In this document: piece by piece, positions 1 through 6,268 of the stretch
How positions within the stretch are numbered: position 1 is the first letter of the stretch
Layout: every line of letters starts with the position of its first letter
From: an uncultured Dysgonomonas sp.
GTDB taxonomy: Bacteria > Bacteroidota > Bacteroidia > Bacteroidales > Dysgonomonadaceae
Reading direction: 5' to 3'
Length of the DNA: 6,268 nt
Assembly (NCBI GenBank): GCA_945292135.1
Contig: CALYRA010000085.1
Location: 1-6,268 of the forward strand
Position numbers and translations under genes: made by a program
Notes under the pieces: model-generated
Told to the model about the DNA's origin: nothing
Seen by the model: only the letters and a program-made list of their open reading frames with translations
Databases searched by the model: none

Positions 1-167
1 ATTACATATATGAGCATAAAAATCGGTTAACATACCATTTTATAAACAATAAATACGGTTAAAGGTAAACCTTAAAATCGCATTAGAATCACGGATTTAA
101 CATATTATGAATATCAGGTAAAACATAAGATTTAACGAAAATAATGGTAAAATATTTAAGATGTGAT
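1..167. other. Non-coding flank downstream of the histidine kinase gene
   Basis: This AT-rich stretch has stops in all frames and no recognisable gene. A small inverted repeat, AAGG-TAAA-CCTT, sits at 62-73, but the stem is only 4 bp and has no T-run behind it in the minus direction, so I do not call a terminator. A short direct repeat, CGGTTAA, occurs at about 24-30 and 56-62. The region must carry the 3' end of the two-component transcript, but its termination signal is not evident. Confidence 0.5.
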
Positions 168-1451
168 TTATTCTCCAGTCTGAAATTTCACTTCGAAACA
201 ATGCATATCATTTTTGTAAGAATATTCTATCTTCCAATTATGAATCTTACATATCTGCCATGTGATTGATAACCCTAAACCGTTACCTTTTTTATTTTCG
301 GATGTGCGGCTGAAACGGCGAAATATTTTTTCATTATCCAGAGGTATTTTATCCCCTGTGTTTTGGATGAAAAACGAATTGTTGTCAACTGTAATATTAA
401 TTTTTGCATCGCACATTTGGGTATTATGGCGAATTGCATTTACAACCAAATTGTTGATAAGGCATTCCAATAGTATTTTATTTGCGTACAAATGTATTTG
501 ACCTATAATATTGGTTATTATTGAAATACCATCACTTTGAGCCAAAATTCTCAGATTGTCAAGCTGTTTGAGCAATAACTGATTGAAGTCAATTTTTTCA
601 GTTTCTTTAAATTGATTGTTGTCTATTCGCGCCAATAATAACAAATTTTTATTCAATCGAGTAAGACGAGAAAGGATATCATAAAATGAGTGTATGGTTT
701 GTACCTGCTCTTGGGAAAGATTGGGCTCCTGAAAAAACACGTCCAGTTTGCTTTGAAATACCGCTAAAGGGGTTTGAAGTTCATGAGAAGCATTCTGAAC
801 AAACTCTTTCTGCTGATTATAGGCTTTCAGGTTATTATTGATCAAATTAGAAAGCATTGCGTTTAATCTGTTAAATTCTTTTATATTGGTATCATCAAAC
901 AGCGGAACATTACCTTTGTCAATATCAAAGCTATCTACTTTTGACAGGCTGTTGTAAAATGGTTTCCATAATCTTTTTGCCATAATTTGCTGAACAACAA
1001 ACATGCACAAAAACAATATCAAAAATAATAAACCATATTGTCCGATAAGCGTAGCAATCAAATCTTTGTCTTCAATCATGGGAATGCGTGACATTAAAAT
1101 ATAAGAACTTCCCTCGACATTTATTTTTTTGTAATATACCCGGTAATCTACTTCATGTCCTTCTGCTTTATTAAAATAGGGAGTTTGAATTACCTGATTC
1201 AACGGATAAGTTTCGCCGGGTTCTATTATCTGCATGTCATCATTGAATTTGTTCCAATGGGATATTTCATCGATAGTGAAAGTTGGCAAATAGTGTGACA
1301 CGAACTCATCGCTCCTGAAAATAATCAACTCATCAATATCTTCCGCATAAAAATGCTTCATTACAAAGAAAAACAAGGGTGAGCAACATATCAGTATAAT
1401 GATAGTTGATATCGTAAAATGTTGCATGCTTTTGCTTAACAAGCTTTTCAT
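168..1451 (-). CDS. Membrane sensor histidine kinase of an OmpR-type two-component system
   Basis: This inner-membrane sensor kinase autophosphorylates on histidine and passes the phosphate to the response regulator encoded just upstream. With the ATG at 1451 (427 aa), there is a transmembrane helix at about residues 14-33 and a periplasmic sensor of about 95 residues. A second helix follows at about 131-153, then a linker resembling a degenerate HAMP. The HisKA H-box ASHELQTPLAV has the phosphorylated His at 223. The HATPase domain shows an N-box with N334 and N338, a G1 box read as NTGDK at about 364-368 (Asn where many kinases have Asp), an F-box FRRF at 377-380 and a G2 box GNGLGLS from 389. 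All catalytic boxes are present, so the kinase should be active. The start at 1451 overlaps the regulator's TGA as ATGA, indicating translational coupling. An ATG three codons upstream (1460) is also possible. The periplasmic domain matches no sensor fold I can name, so the signal is unknown. Confidence 0.93.
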   Translation of the reverse strand: MKSLLSKSMQHFTISTIIILICCSPLFFFVMKHFYAEDIDELIIFRSDEFVSHYLPTFTIDEISHWNKFNDDMQIIEPGETYPLNQVIQTPYFNKAEGHEVDYRVYYKKINVEGSSYILMSRIPMIEDKDLIATLIGQYGLLFLILFLCMFVVQQIMAKRLWKPFYNSLSKVDSFDIDKGNVPLFDDTNIKEFNRLNAMLSNLINNNLKAYNQQKEFVQNASHELQTPLAVFQSKLDVFFQEPNLSQEQVQTIHSFYDILSRLTRLNKNLLLLARIDNNQFKETEKIDFNQLLLKQLDNLRILAQSDGISIITNIIGQIHLYANKILLECLINNLVVNAIRHNTQMCDAKINITVDNNSFFIQNTGDKIPLDNEKIFRRFSRTSENKKGNGLGLSITWQICKIHNWKIEYSYKNDMHCFEVKFQTGE

Positions 1452-2122
1452 CCTTCCCATTGATATCCCGTTCCATAAATATTTTTAATATAATTAACAC
1501 ATCCAGCTTCGGCAAGCTTCAATTTCAGATTCTTGATATGTGCATATACAAAATTCTGATTGTCGAGCATATCAGCCATATCGCCCGAAAGGTGTTCCGC
1601 TATAGCATTCTTCGAAATAACTTTATTTTTGTTGCTGACCAAATATACCAGCAATTCATATTCCGATTTTGTTAGTATGATATCCTTATTTTTAGCAGTG
1701 ACCCTTTTAGCGAGCAAATCTATTTCTACGTCATTGGAAGATAGCGTATTGCTGTTCGAAAATTGTCGGCGGCGTAACAGAGCGTATATGCGCATGCTTA
1801 ATTCGGACAATGGAAAAGGTTTGGAAAGATAATCATCAGCGCCTATCTTCAACCCCTCCAAGCGATCATCCAATGTTCCTCTTGCCGATATGATAATAAT
1901 ACCGCTATCTATTTTCAATCGTTTTATCGTCTCCAATATCTTTAAGCCATCCCCTCCCGGAAGGTTAAGATCGAGCAATATACACTCGTAAGAGTATAAG
2001 GATATTTTTTCAAGCGCTTCATCAAAATTGTAAGCCTGTTCGCAAATATAATTTTCCGAAGAAAGGTATTTCTTTATATTTTGCGACAATTCTTTTTCGT
2101 CTTCAACAATCAGTATTTTCAT
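1448..2122 (-). CDS. OmpR/PhoB-family response regulator
   Basis: This is a cytoplasmic DNA-binding response regulator of 224 aa, the usual length for the family. The receiver domain (about residues 1-117) starts MKILIVEDE, with acidic-pocket residues E7 and D8. The phosphoacceptor is D51 in the LLDLNLPGGDG motif, the switch Ser is S79 and the conserved Lys is K101 in the SKPF motif. The C-terminal winged helix (about 128-224) shows the LTKSEYELL and IYGTGYQW signatures of the OmpR/PhoB class. The reading frame extends two codons upstream to a TTG at 2128, but the ATG at 2122 gives the canonical receiver N-terminus and is preferred. It is the first gene of the two-gene operon and overlaps the kinase gene by 4 bp. 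Its likely targets are its own promoter and the divergent PAP2-sulfatase operon; this is inferred from position only. Confidence 0.95.
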   Translation of the reverse strand: MKILIVEDEKELSQNIKKYLSSENYICEQAYNFDEALEKISLYSYECILLDLNLPGGDGLKILETIKRLKIDSGIIIISARGTLDDRLEGLKIGADDYLSKPFPLSELSMRIYALLRRRQFSNSNTLSSNDVEIDLLAKRVTAKNKDIILTKSEYELLVYLVSNKNKVISKNAIAEHLSGDMADMLDNQNFVYAHIKNLKLKLAEAGCVNYIKNIYGTGYQWEG

Positions 2123-2225
2123 ATTCAACTATTAGTAGGTCGATATCGTAAAGATAACCTGTAAAAACATACCATTTCGCAATAGCTGCTTTATTTCATG
2201 TAAATTATTTATACGAAATCTTTAT

Positions 2226-2233
2226 CAAAGTTA
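2226..2233 (-). promoter_or_regulatory. Putative Bacteroidota -7 element for the two-component operon
   Basis: On the minus strand this reads TAACTTTG, an exact match to the TAnnTTTG -7 consensus of Bacteroidota housekeeping promoters. Transcription would start near 2219, giving a leader of about 95 nt before the regulator ATG at 2122. I do not see a clean TTTG -33 element at the expected distance, so the call rests on the -7 match and its position. Confidence 0.45.
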
Positions 2234-2256
2234 CCAAACAGATTTAGTAGAAATTT

Positions 2257-2291
2257 TGAATTTATCCTTTTTCTGAATTTAACATCCTTTT
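2257..2291. repeat. Short direct repeats in the divergent control region
   Basis: TGAATTTA occurs at 2257-2264 and again at 2274-2281. ATCCTTTT occurs at 2264-2271 and 2284-2291, the latter pair 20 bp apart, close to two helical turns. OmpR/PhoB-type regulators usually bind direct repeats, so this is a candidate operator region. The 17-bp spacing of the first pair does not fit the usual 11-bp period, and AT-rich DNA yields such repeats easily. Confidence 0.3.
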
Positions 2292-2318
2292 ATTCTAATT
2301 CTCTACAAAATTAGAATA
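2291..2318. promoter_or_regulatory. Perfect inverted repeat, candidate operator or leader hairpin upstream of the PAP2 gene
   Basis: TATTCTAATT (2291-2300) and AATTAGAATA (2309-2318) are perfect reverse complements with 10-bp arms separated by the 8-bp spacer CTCTACAA. It ends 40 bp before the PAP2 start codon and lies between two divergent genes, so it cannot be a terminator for either of them. It abuts a TTTG (2324-2327) that could be part of the PAP2 promoter. Possible roles are a dyad binding site for a regulator or, if transcribed, a hairpin in the 5' leader. Confidence 0.5.
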
Positions 2319-2319
2319 T

Positions 2320-2327
2320 CACCTTTG
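2320..2327 (+). promoter_or_regulatory. Weak -7-like element upstream of the PAP2 gene
   Basis: CACCTTTG matches the TAnnTTTG -7 consensus at all fixed positions except the first T. It would give a leader of about 25 nt before the ATG at 2359. No TTTG -33 element lies at the standard distance; that position is occupied by the inverted repeat. This would fit a weak, activator-dependent promoter, but the evidence is thin. Confidence 0.25.
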
Positions 2328-2358
2328 ACGAGGATTAATTATAAAAATTACAGCTATT

Positions 2359-3063
2359 ATGTTGGAGTGGATATTATCATTCGAAAAAGATTTATTCTTC
2401 GTTATCAATGGATCGCATACTTATTTTACCGATTGTGTTATGTGGTTGTTTTCAGGATCTATAATCTGGGTGCCAATAATTATCTTTTTAATTTTTTCAC
2501 TTGTATATAAAAAGAAATGGGAAGAATGGTTACCATTATTAATAGCCATTATTTTACTCTTTGTTTTTTGTGATCAATTTTCTTCCAATCTGATTAAACC
2601 TTTTTTCGCGCGTTCACGACCAACGCATTATCCCGGCATCATGGAGCATGTCAGAACCCTGTATGGTTATGTCGGCGGACAATATGGATTTATTTCGGGG
2701 CATGCGACCAATGCTTTTGGCTTTGTCTCATTTACGGCATTAATATTCCGAAACAGAGTTTATAGCGTGTCTATTTTTATATGGGCTTTAATTATGGCTT
2801 ATTCGCGAGTTTATTTGGGAGTTCATTTTATATCGGATGTCGTTTTTGGCGCAATATCAGGAATACTGATAGGGTATATGATTTTTAAATTATATGCTAT
2901 CACAATGAAGAAAATATCACAAATCAAGGGTACTAATCTTTTGGCTGCTTATTCGGGGCATCAAGCGACAATTATATCGGTCATTTTCTTAAGTTATATG
3001 ATCTTGTTTTCTTTTTTCAGCGAATATTTAATAACCTATCTATCGCACACGAAAGTGTGGTGA
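2359..3063 (+). CDS. PAP2-family membrane phosphatase (lipid phosphatase)
   Basis: This integral membrane phosphatase of the PAP2/vanadium haloperoxidase-like fold (234 aa) hydrolyses a phosphomonoester or pyrophosphate on a lipid facing the periplasm. All three family motifs are visible. Motif 1 (K-x6-RP) has K80, R87 and P88. Motif 2 is SGH at 113-115, preceded by Ile where many relatives have Pro; H115 is the general acid. Motif 3 (SR-x5-H-x3-D) has S149, R150, the nucleophile H156 and D160. Hydrophobic segments at about 35-50, 58-72, 116-131, 135-150, 160-180 and 203-222 indicate five or six membrane spans. Known relatives include undecaprenyl-pyrophosphate phosphatases and the LpxE/LpxF lipid A phosphatases, and sequence reading alone cannot choose between them. 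The gene is first in an apparent operon with the sulfatase-fold transferase 39 bp downstream, which favours an envelope-lipid substrate. Confidence 0.92.
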   Translation: MLEWILSFEKDLFFVINGSHTYFTDCVMWLFSGSIIWVPIIIFLIFSLVYKKKWEEWLPLLIAIILLFVFCDQFSSNLIKPFFARSRPTHYPGIMEHVRTLYGYVGGQYGFISGHATNAFGFVSFTALIFRNRVYSVSIFIWALIMAYSRVYLGVHFISDVVFGAISGILIGYMIFKLYAITMKKISQIKGTNLLAAYSGHQATIISVIFLSYMILFSFFSEYLITYLSHTKVW

Positions 3064-3102
3064 AACATCACTTGTAAGATAAATAAAATAAATACAATAA
3101 AT

Positions 3103-5196
3103 ATGATAATCACTTTTGTGTCAGGCTCAAAAGACAAAATGAGTCAAGTTTTGGGAAAGTATCAACAGTATATTATCCCATTCATTAAGCTAACAATTTT
3201 TTACATCGCAGTCGGGTTCGTTACACGTATCATATTGTTAAATAACGCGCAAACGGTTACAAATTTCACTTTTACTGGATGGGTTCATATTTTACTTTTG
3301 GGTATAGCCAATGATCTGTTTGTAGCGATTATAGGTTTTTTTGTTATGTGGTTGTGTCTGATATTTATATCAAAGACGAAATACAGAAATCCTTGGGGGT
3401 ATATTATTTTCTGTTCAATTGGTTTAACACTTGGGTATATACTTCTTTTCAACACTGTTTTTGACGAATATGGAAGCGCTGTTCCGAAGATAATAAAAGG
3501 ACTTTTAATGTATAAATTTCTTAGTTTCGGACTGCGGTTGTTTTTTCCTAAAATAAGAAGGATTTGGGGCGAAATCAACTATTATCTGGTTTTCTTCCTT
3601 TATGTTACCAGCATACTTTTCATTGGTATAGGCGAGTATTTATTTTGGGATGAATTCGGAGTAAGATATAATTTCATAGCAGTGGATTATCTGATCTATA
3701 CAAATGAAGTCATTGGCAACATAAAAGAGTCATATCCTATTGTTCCTTTATTTACGGTTTTGTTCATACTATCCGGTTTTTTAACATTTTTGCTTGTTCG
3801 GAAAGACCGAAGACTCTTTGAAAGTTATCCATCTTTTTTAAATAAAATTATTATATCTGTTGCTTACTTATTATTGGCTATCATTGCGTTTTGGGGATTA
3901 AAATTCAATTTGCGTTTTCAGAATCATGGTAATGTTTTTGCTAATGAGTTACAGGCAAACGGGGCATATAAGTTCTGCTCGGCATTTGTTAATAGCGAGC
4001 TTAGTTATAAAGATTTTTATATTACTATCCCACAAGAAGAAGCTATCAGAATATTAAATGATATCTATAAAAGTGAAGGACAAAATAACCTTCAGCAAAT
4101 ACATGATTCGTTGTCTCCAATACGAAAAAACATTATATTGATTACGGTCGAAAGTCTTAGCGCGTCATATCTCAAAGTATATGGCAACACAGAAAATCTC
4201 ACTCCTAATTTGGATACTCTTATAAACGAAAGCCTTGTATTCAATAATCTTTTTGCCAATGGAAACAGAACAGTCAGAGGATTGGAGGCTCTTACACTCT
4301 GTTTGCCACCAAGTCCGGGCGAAAGTATTATAAAACGCCCCAATAATTCAAATCTTTTTTCTATTGGTAAAGTTTTGAGAGATAATGGCTATATAACGAA
4401 ATTTTTATATGGTGGCGATAGCTATTTCGATAATATGGAGACATTCTTTTCGGGTAATGGGTATGAAGTTATAGACAAGAAAAGCTTTTCGAAAGATGAA
4501 ATTACTTTCGCCAATATCTGGGGCGTCTGCGATGAAGATATGTATAAAAAAGCGATTAAAATATTCAATGAAAACGCAGAATCGGGCAAACCCTTTTTTG
4601 GACATATTATGACCGTAAGCAATCATCGCCCTTTTACATATCCCGAAGGAAAAATTGATATTCCAGCAAATATCAAATCGCGAAATGGGGGAGTTAAATA
4701 TACCGATTACGCGATAGGCAACTTCATGGCGGAAGCTCGTAAGCAATCATGGTTTGATAATACTATTTTTGTTATTGTTGCGGATCATTGCGCATCAAGT
4801 GCAGGAAAGACGGAAATACCTCTCGAAAAATACCATATTCCCGCTTTAATATACTCTCCGGGCTTTATCAAGCCGCAGCAGGTAAATACGCTTGTATCGC
4901 AAATAGATTTGATGCCGACTGTATTCGGGTTACTTCATTTTACTTACGATTCGCAGTTCTATGGCAAAGATATTTTTTCGGCTGATTATCAATCGAGAGC
5001 TTTCGAGGCAACTTATCAAAATTTAGGGTATTGGAATGATGATATATTTACGGTTTTATCTCCGGTCAGAAGAGTAGAGCAATATAAAGTTAAACGAAAC
5101 GATGCTTACGAATTTCAATTAATACCTTTAACTAATATTGACACTGTATTATTGAAACAAGCAATATCTAATTATCAAGTAATAGATTTTAAATAG
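3103..5196 (+). CDS. LtaS/MdoB-type membrane sulfatase-fold phospho-alcohol transferase
   Basis: This is a 697-aa membrane enzyme of the alkaline phosphatase/sulfatase superfamily (COG1368-like, LTA synthase family). The N-terminal half carries membrane helices at about residues 23-46, 60-90, 99-118, 160-182, 212-232 and 249-266. A linker follows, then a periplasmic catalytic domain from about 340. Residues matching the LtaS metal site and nucleophile are E350 (in ITVESLS), T390 (in GNRTVRG), D561 and H562 (in VADH). H508 in the SNHRPF motif and WGVCDED at 473-479 match further substrate-pocket signatures. Family members transfer phosphoglycerol or phosphoethanolamine from a phospholipid to a lipid-linked polymer, glucan or lipid A. 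Gram-negative Bacteroidota lack lipoteichoic acid, so the acceptor here is unknown. The ATG at 3103 follows an A-rich 39-bp gap after the PAP2 stop, indicating one transcript. A second Met at codon 13 (3139), nearer the first helix, is an alternative start. Confidence 0.92.
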   Translation: MIITFVSGSKDKMSQVLGKYQQYIIPFIKLTIFYIAVGFVTRIILLNNAQTVTNFTFTGWVHILLLGIANDLFVAIIGFFVMWLCLIFISKTKYRNPWGYIIFCSIGLTLGYILLFNTVFDEYGSAVPKIIKGLLMYKFLSFGLRLFFPKIRRIWGEINYYLVFFLYVTSILFIGIGEYLFWDEFGVRYNFIAVDYLIYTNEVIGNIKESYPIVPLFTVLFILSGFLTFLLVRKDRRLFESYPSFLNKIIISVAYLLLAIIAFWGLKFNLRFQNHGNVFANELQANGAYKFCSAFVNSELSYKDFYITIPQEEAIRILNDIYKSEGQNNLQQIHDSLSPIRKNIILITVESLSASYLKVYGNTENLTPNLDTLINESLVFNNLFANGNRTVRGLEALTLCLPPSPGESIIKRPNNSNLFSIGKVLRDNGYITKFLYGGDSYFDNMETFFSGNGYEVIDKKSFSKDEITFANIWGVCDEDMYKKAIKIFNENAESGKPFFGHIMTVSNHRPFTYPEGKIDIPANIKSRNGGVKYTDYAIGNFMAEARKQSWFDNTIFVIVADHCASSAGKTEIPLEKYHIPALIYSPGFIKPQQVNTLVSQIDLMPTVFGLLHFTYDSQFYGKDIFSADYQSRAFEATYQNLGYWNDDIFTVLSPVRRVEQYKVKRNDAYEFQLIPLTNIDTVLLKQAISNYQVIDFK

Positions 5197-5407
5197 TCGT
5201 CGATGTTATATTGAGTTAGGAACTAAATAATATAGGTTTTACGCAATCTAATTTTAATCCTTATTTTCATATAAAACTTTGTCATTAAAAGTAAGACAAT
5301 GTCTAATATAAATTGTTTATTTTTACGATACACAAGCGAATAAATTGTTTTTGTGAAAAAATATACAAAATATTAATTTTTCTCATATTTTGTTTTTCTT
5401 TTAATAG
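5197..5407. other. Intergenic region after the sulfatase gene; no gene seen
   Basis: This is very AT-rich and no reading frame has a start and coding character. The 11-mer ATAAATTGTTT occurs at 5308-5318 and again at 5340-5350, 32 bp apart. CACAA (5331-5335) and TTGTG (5351-5355) could pair around a 15-nt loop. CTTATTTT (5260-5267) pairs imperfectly with AAAAGTAAG (5287-5295). None of these is a convincing intrinsic terminator, although the PAP2-sulfatase transcript presumably ends here. Confidence 0.45.
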
Positions 5408-5728
5408 AAGCAAAGGGAAACTATCAATAGTCTGTCAGATAATGAATTGAAGTATTAGTATATCAAGATGAACAACAAAACAGATTCCATCAGAATCTAC
5501 TAATTAGAAAATATTTTCGAGTATAACTGGGATGTTAAATTAATCAAAGAAATCCCTAATCTGGTAGAGGGACATGAACAGGATGATATTGACAGAGCCA
5601 GATGTTTAGAACAGGCAAAACAGATAGAGGAGGGAGCGAAAAAGCTAAATAATGAAGCGTGTTAGCTGAAGAATAAGCAATCTAAATTGAAATAGTTTCT
5701 TAATGATAGTTATACACAAATCATGTAA
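5408..5728 (+). pseudogene. Decayed coding remnant with several in-frame stop codons
   Basis: One plus-strand frame reads as plausible hydrophilic protein across about 105 codons but is broken by TAG at 5456, TAA at 5501, TAG at 5663 and TAG at 5693, ending in TAA at 5726. The best segment, 5504-5662 (53 codons), begins LENIFEYNWDVKLIKEIPNL and continues with a charged, helix-prone stretch rich in Glu, Lys and Gln. By eye it is more GC-rich than the DNA on either side. It has no start codon of its own. An ATG at 5468 opens only 11 codons before the TAA. All internal stops are TAA or TAG, as expected if CAA/CAG glutamine codons had mutated. I do not recognise the family. It could be the tail of a gene lost from this locus or an accessory-element fragment; chance coding-like sequence cannot be excluded. 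Confidence 0.45.
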
Positions 5729-5758
5729 TTATGAATAGCAAATAAGCATATTTAAAAT

Positions 5759-5788
5759 TTTGTTTTTACAATTTTTTTTGTTTCTTTG
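5759..5788 (+). promoter_or_regulatory. Putative Bacteroidota promoter for the C10-type lipoprotein gene
   Basis: A TTTG at 5759-5762 (-33-like) is followed after 18 bp by TTTCTTTG at 5781-5788, which matches the TAnnTTTG -7 element except at the second position. Transcription would start near 5795, leaving a leader of about 60 nt before the ATG at 5854. The spacing is about one base short of the usual range, so this is a moderate match. Confidence 0.45.
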
Positions 5789-5853
5789 CATTAATAGATT
5801 TTACAATTTATACAGTAAAAAACCCAAAGTATCAATATTTTAAAATTAACAAT

Positions 5854-6268
5854 ATGAAGAAAAATTTACTTTTCGAAGTATTATTTGCCATGCTTGTTAT
5901 CGTATTTAGTAGTTGTTCAAATGAAGATTTGAACGAACAAAAGCAAGAGGCTGATACAAAAAGTATTACTCTGACTGATGCACAGATTCAGGCATTGGTT
6001 GAACTGGAAAAAGGAACTAAAATTGAAATTGAAGATGCAAAATCTAAAGCATTAGAAGCAATCAATTCTTTTTCAAAAACTAAAGATGGTCTTAAATCAT
6101 CTATGGTAAGGACGATTGAAAGTGTACAAGTATTATCAATATCAGATAATATTAGAAAAACAAAATCAGCAAAGGAAATTGAGACCTTTCCTGATACATT
6201 AGCTTATCTATTTAATTTTGCCAATGATGGGGGCTATGCTCTTATATCTGCTGATACAAGAATTCCTG
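5854..6268 (+). CDS. Lipoprotein with Spi-like propeptide, probable C10 (streptopain-like) cysteine protease, 5' part only
   Basis: The frame is open from the ATG at 5854 to the window edge (138 complete codons), so the gene is truncated by the window and not by mutation. The N-terminus is a lipoprotein signal peptide: MKKN, a hydrophobic core (residues 5-18) and the lipobox FSSC with the lipidated Cys at 21. The acidic SNED just after the Cys resembles the tag that directs Bacteroidota lipoproteins to the cell surface. The mature part (about 38-138) reads like the propeptide/Spi inhibitor domain of C10 peptidases. It has a helix-rich start (ITLTDAQIQALVELEK) and the typical strand pair ending in LAYLFNFANDGGYALISAD. 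In that family the segment keeps the downstream papain-like protease inactive until cleaved. The catalytic Cys/His domain would lie beyond the window and is not seen, so a stand-alone inhibitor is possible. The ATG follows an A-rich leader with no Shine-Dalgarno sequence, as is usual here. Confidence 0.8.
   Translation, partial: MKKNLLFEVLFAMLVIVFSSCSNEDLNEQKQEADTKSITLTDAQIQALVELEKGTKIEIEDAKSKALEAINSFSKTKDGLKSSMVRTIESVQVLSISDNIRKTKSAKEIETFPDTLAYLFNFANDGGYALISADTRIP

Noticed and set aside
62..73. AAGG-TAAA-CCTT hairpin as a terminator for the histidine kinase transcript.
   Set aside because: The stem is only 4 bp and no T-run follows it in the minus direction.
2123..2128. TTG at 2128 as the start of the response regulator, adding two residues.
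   Set aside because: The ATG at 2122 gives the standard receiver-domain N-terminus MKILIVEDE, and nothing supports initiation at the TTG.
2137..2160. AGGT...ACCT pairing with an embedded CGATATCG palindrome in the regulator gene leader, considered as a riboswitch or operator.
   Set aside because: The pairing is short and interrupted, and no known leader RNA is recognisable.
29..2177. The 12-mer AACATACCATTT occurs at 29-40 and 2166-2177, flanking the two-component operon like a target duplication or a paired site.
   Set aside because: About one exact 12-mer repeat is expected by chance in a 6.3-kb AT-rich window, the distance and context do not suggest a mobile element, and the flanking bases do not match.
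4092..4746. Minus-strand open frames of 66 to 113 codons opposite the catalytic domain of the transferase.
   Set aside because: They lie entirely within a gene whose conserved active-site motifs fix the plus-strand frame, and their translations show no domain features.
5260..5295. CTTATTTT / AAAAGTAAG as an intrinsic terminator after the sulfatase gene.
   Set aside because: The stem is AU-rich, needs a bulge, has a 19-nt loop and lacks a following T-run.

Overview
The window is AT-rich DNA with features typical of Bacteroidota, probably a Bacteroidales-type organism. Start codons are preceded by A-rich leaders instead of Shine-Dalgarno sequences, and there are TAnnTTTG-like -7 promoter elements. 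The encoded families include an acidic-tagged lipoprotein with a streptopain-type propeptide and a Bacteroidota-style histidine kinase. Genus cannot be fixed from this sequence alone.

Layout: positions 1-167 are non-coding. A two-component system lies on the minus strand, with an OmpR-type response regulator (1448-2122) followed by a membrane sensor histidine kinase (168-1451). The two overlap by an ATGA. A 236-bp divergent intergenic region (2123-2358) holds a near-consensus promoter for the two-component operon, a perfect 10-bp-arm inverted repeat and short direct repeats. On the plus strand it is followed by a PAP2-family membrane phosphatase (2359-3063) and, 39 bp later, an LtaS/MdoB-type membrane sulfatase-fold transferase (3103-5196). 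From 5197 to 5853 there is no intact gene, but 5408-5728 reads like an old coding sequence interrupted by in-frame TAA/TAG stops. From 5854 to the window edge runs the 5' part of a lipoprotein with a Spi-like propeptide, probably a C10 (streptopain-like) cysteine protease.

Working model (inference): the histidine kinase and regulator sense an envelope condition and control the divergent PAP2-sulfatase pair. One enzyme of that pair would remove a phosphate from a lipid and the other would add a phospho-alcohol head group to an envelope glycolipid or glycan. This resembles in logic, though not in demonstrated homology, the PmrAB/EptA-type lipid A remodelling circuits of Proteobacteria. The C10-type gene at the right end has its own promoter and appears unrelated to this module.
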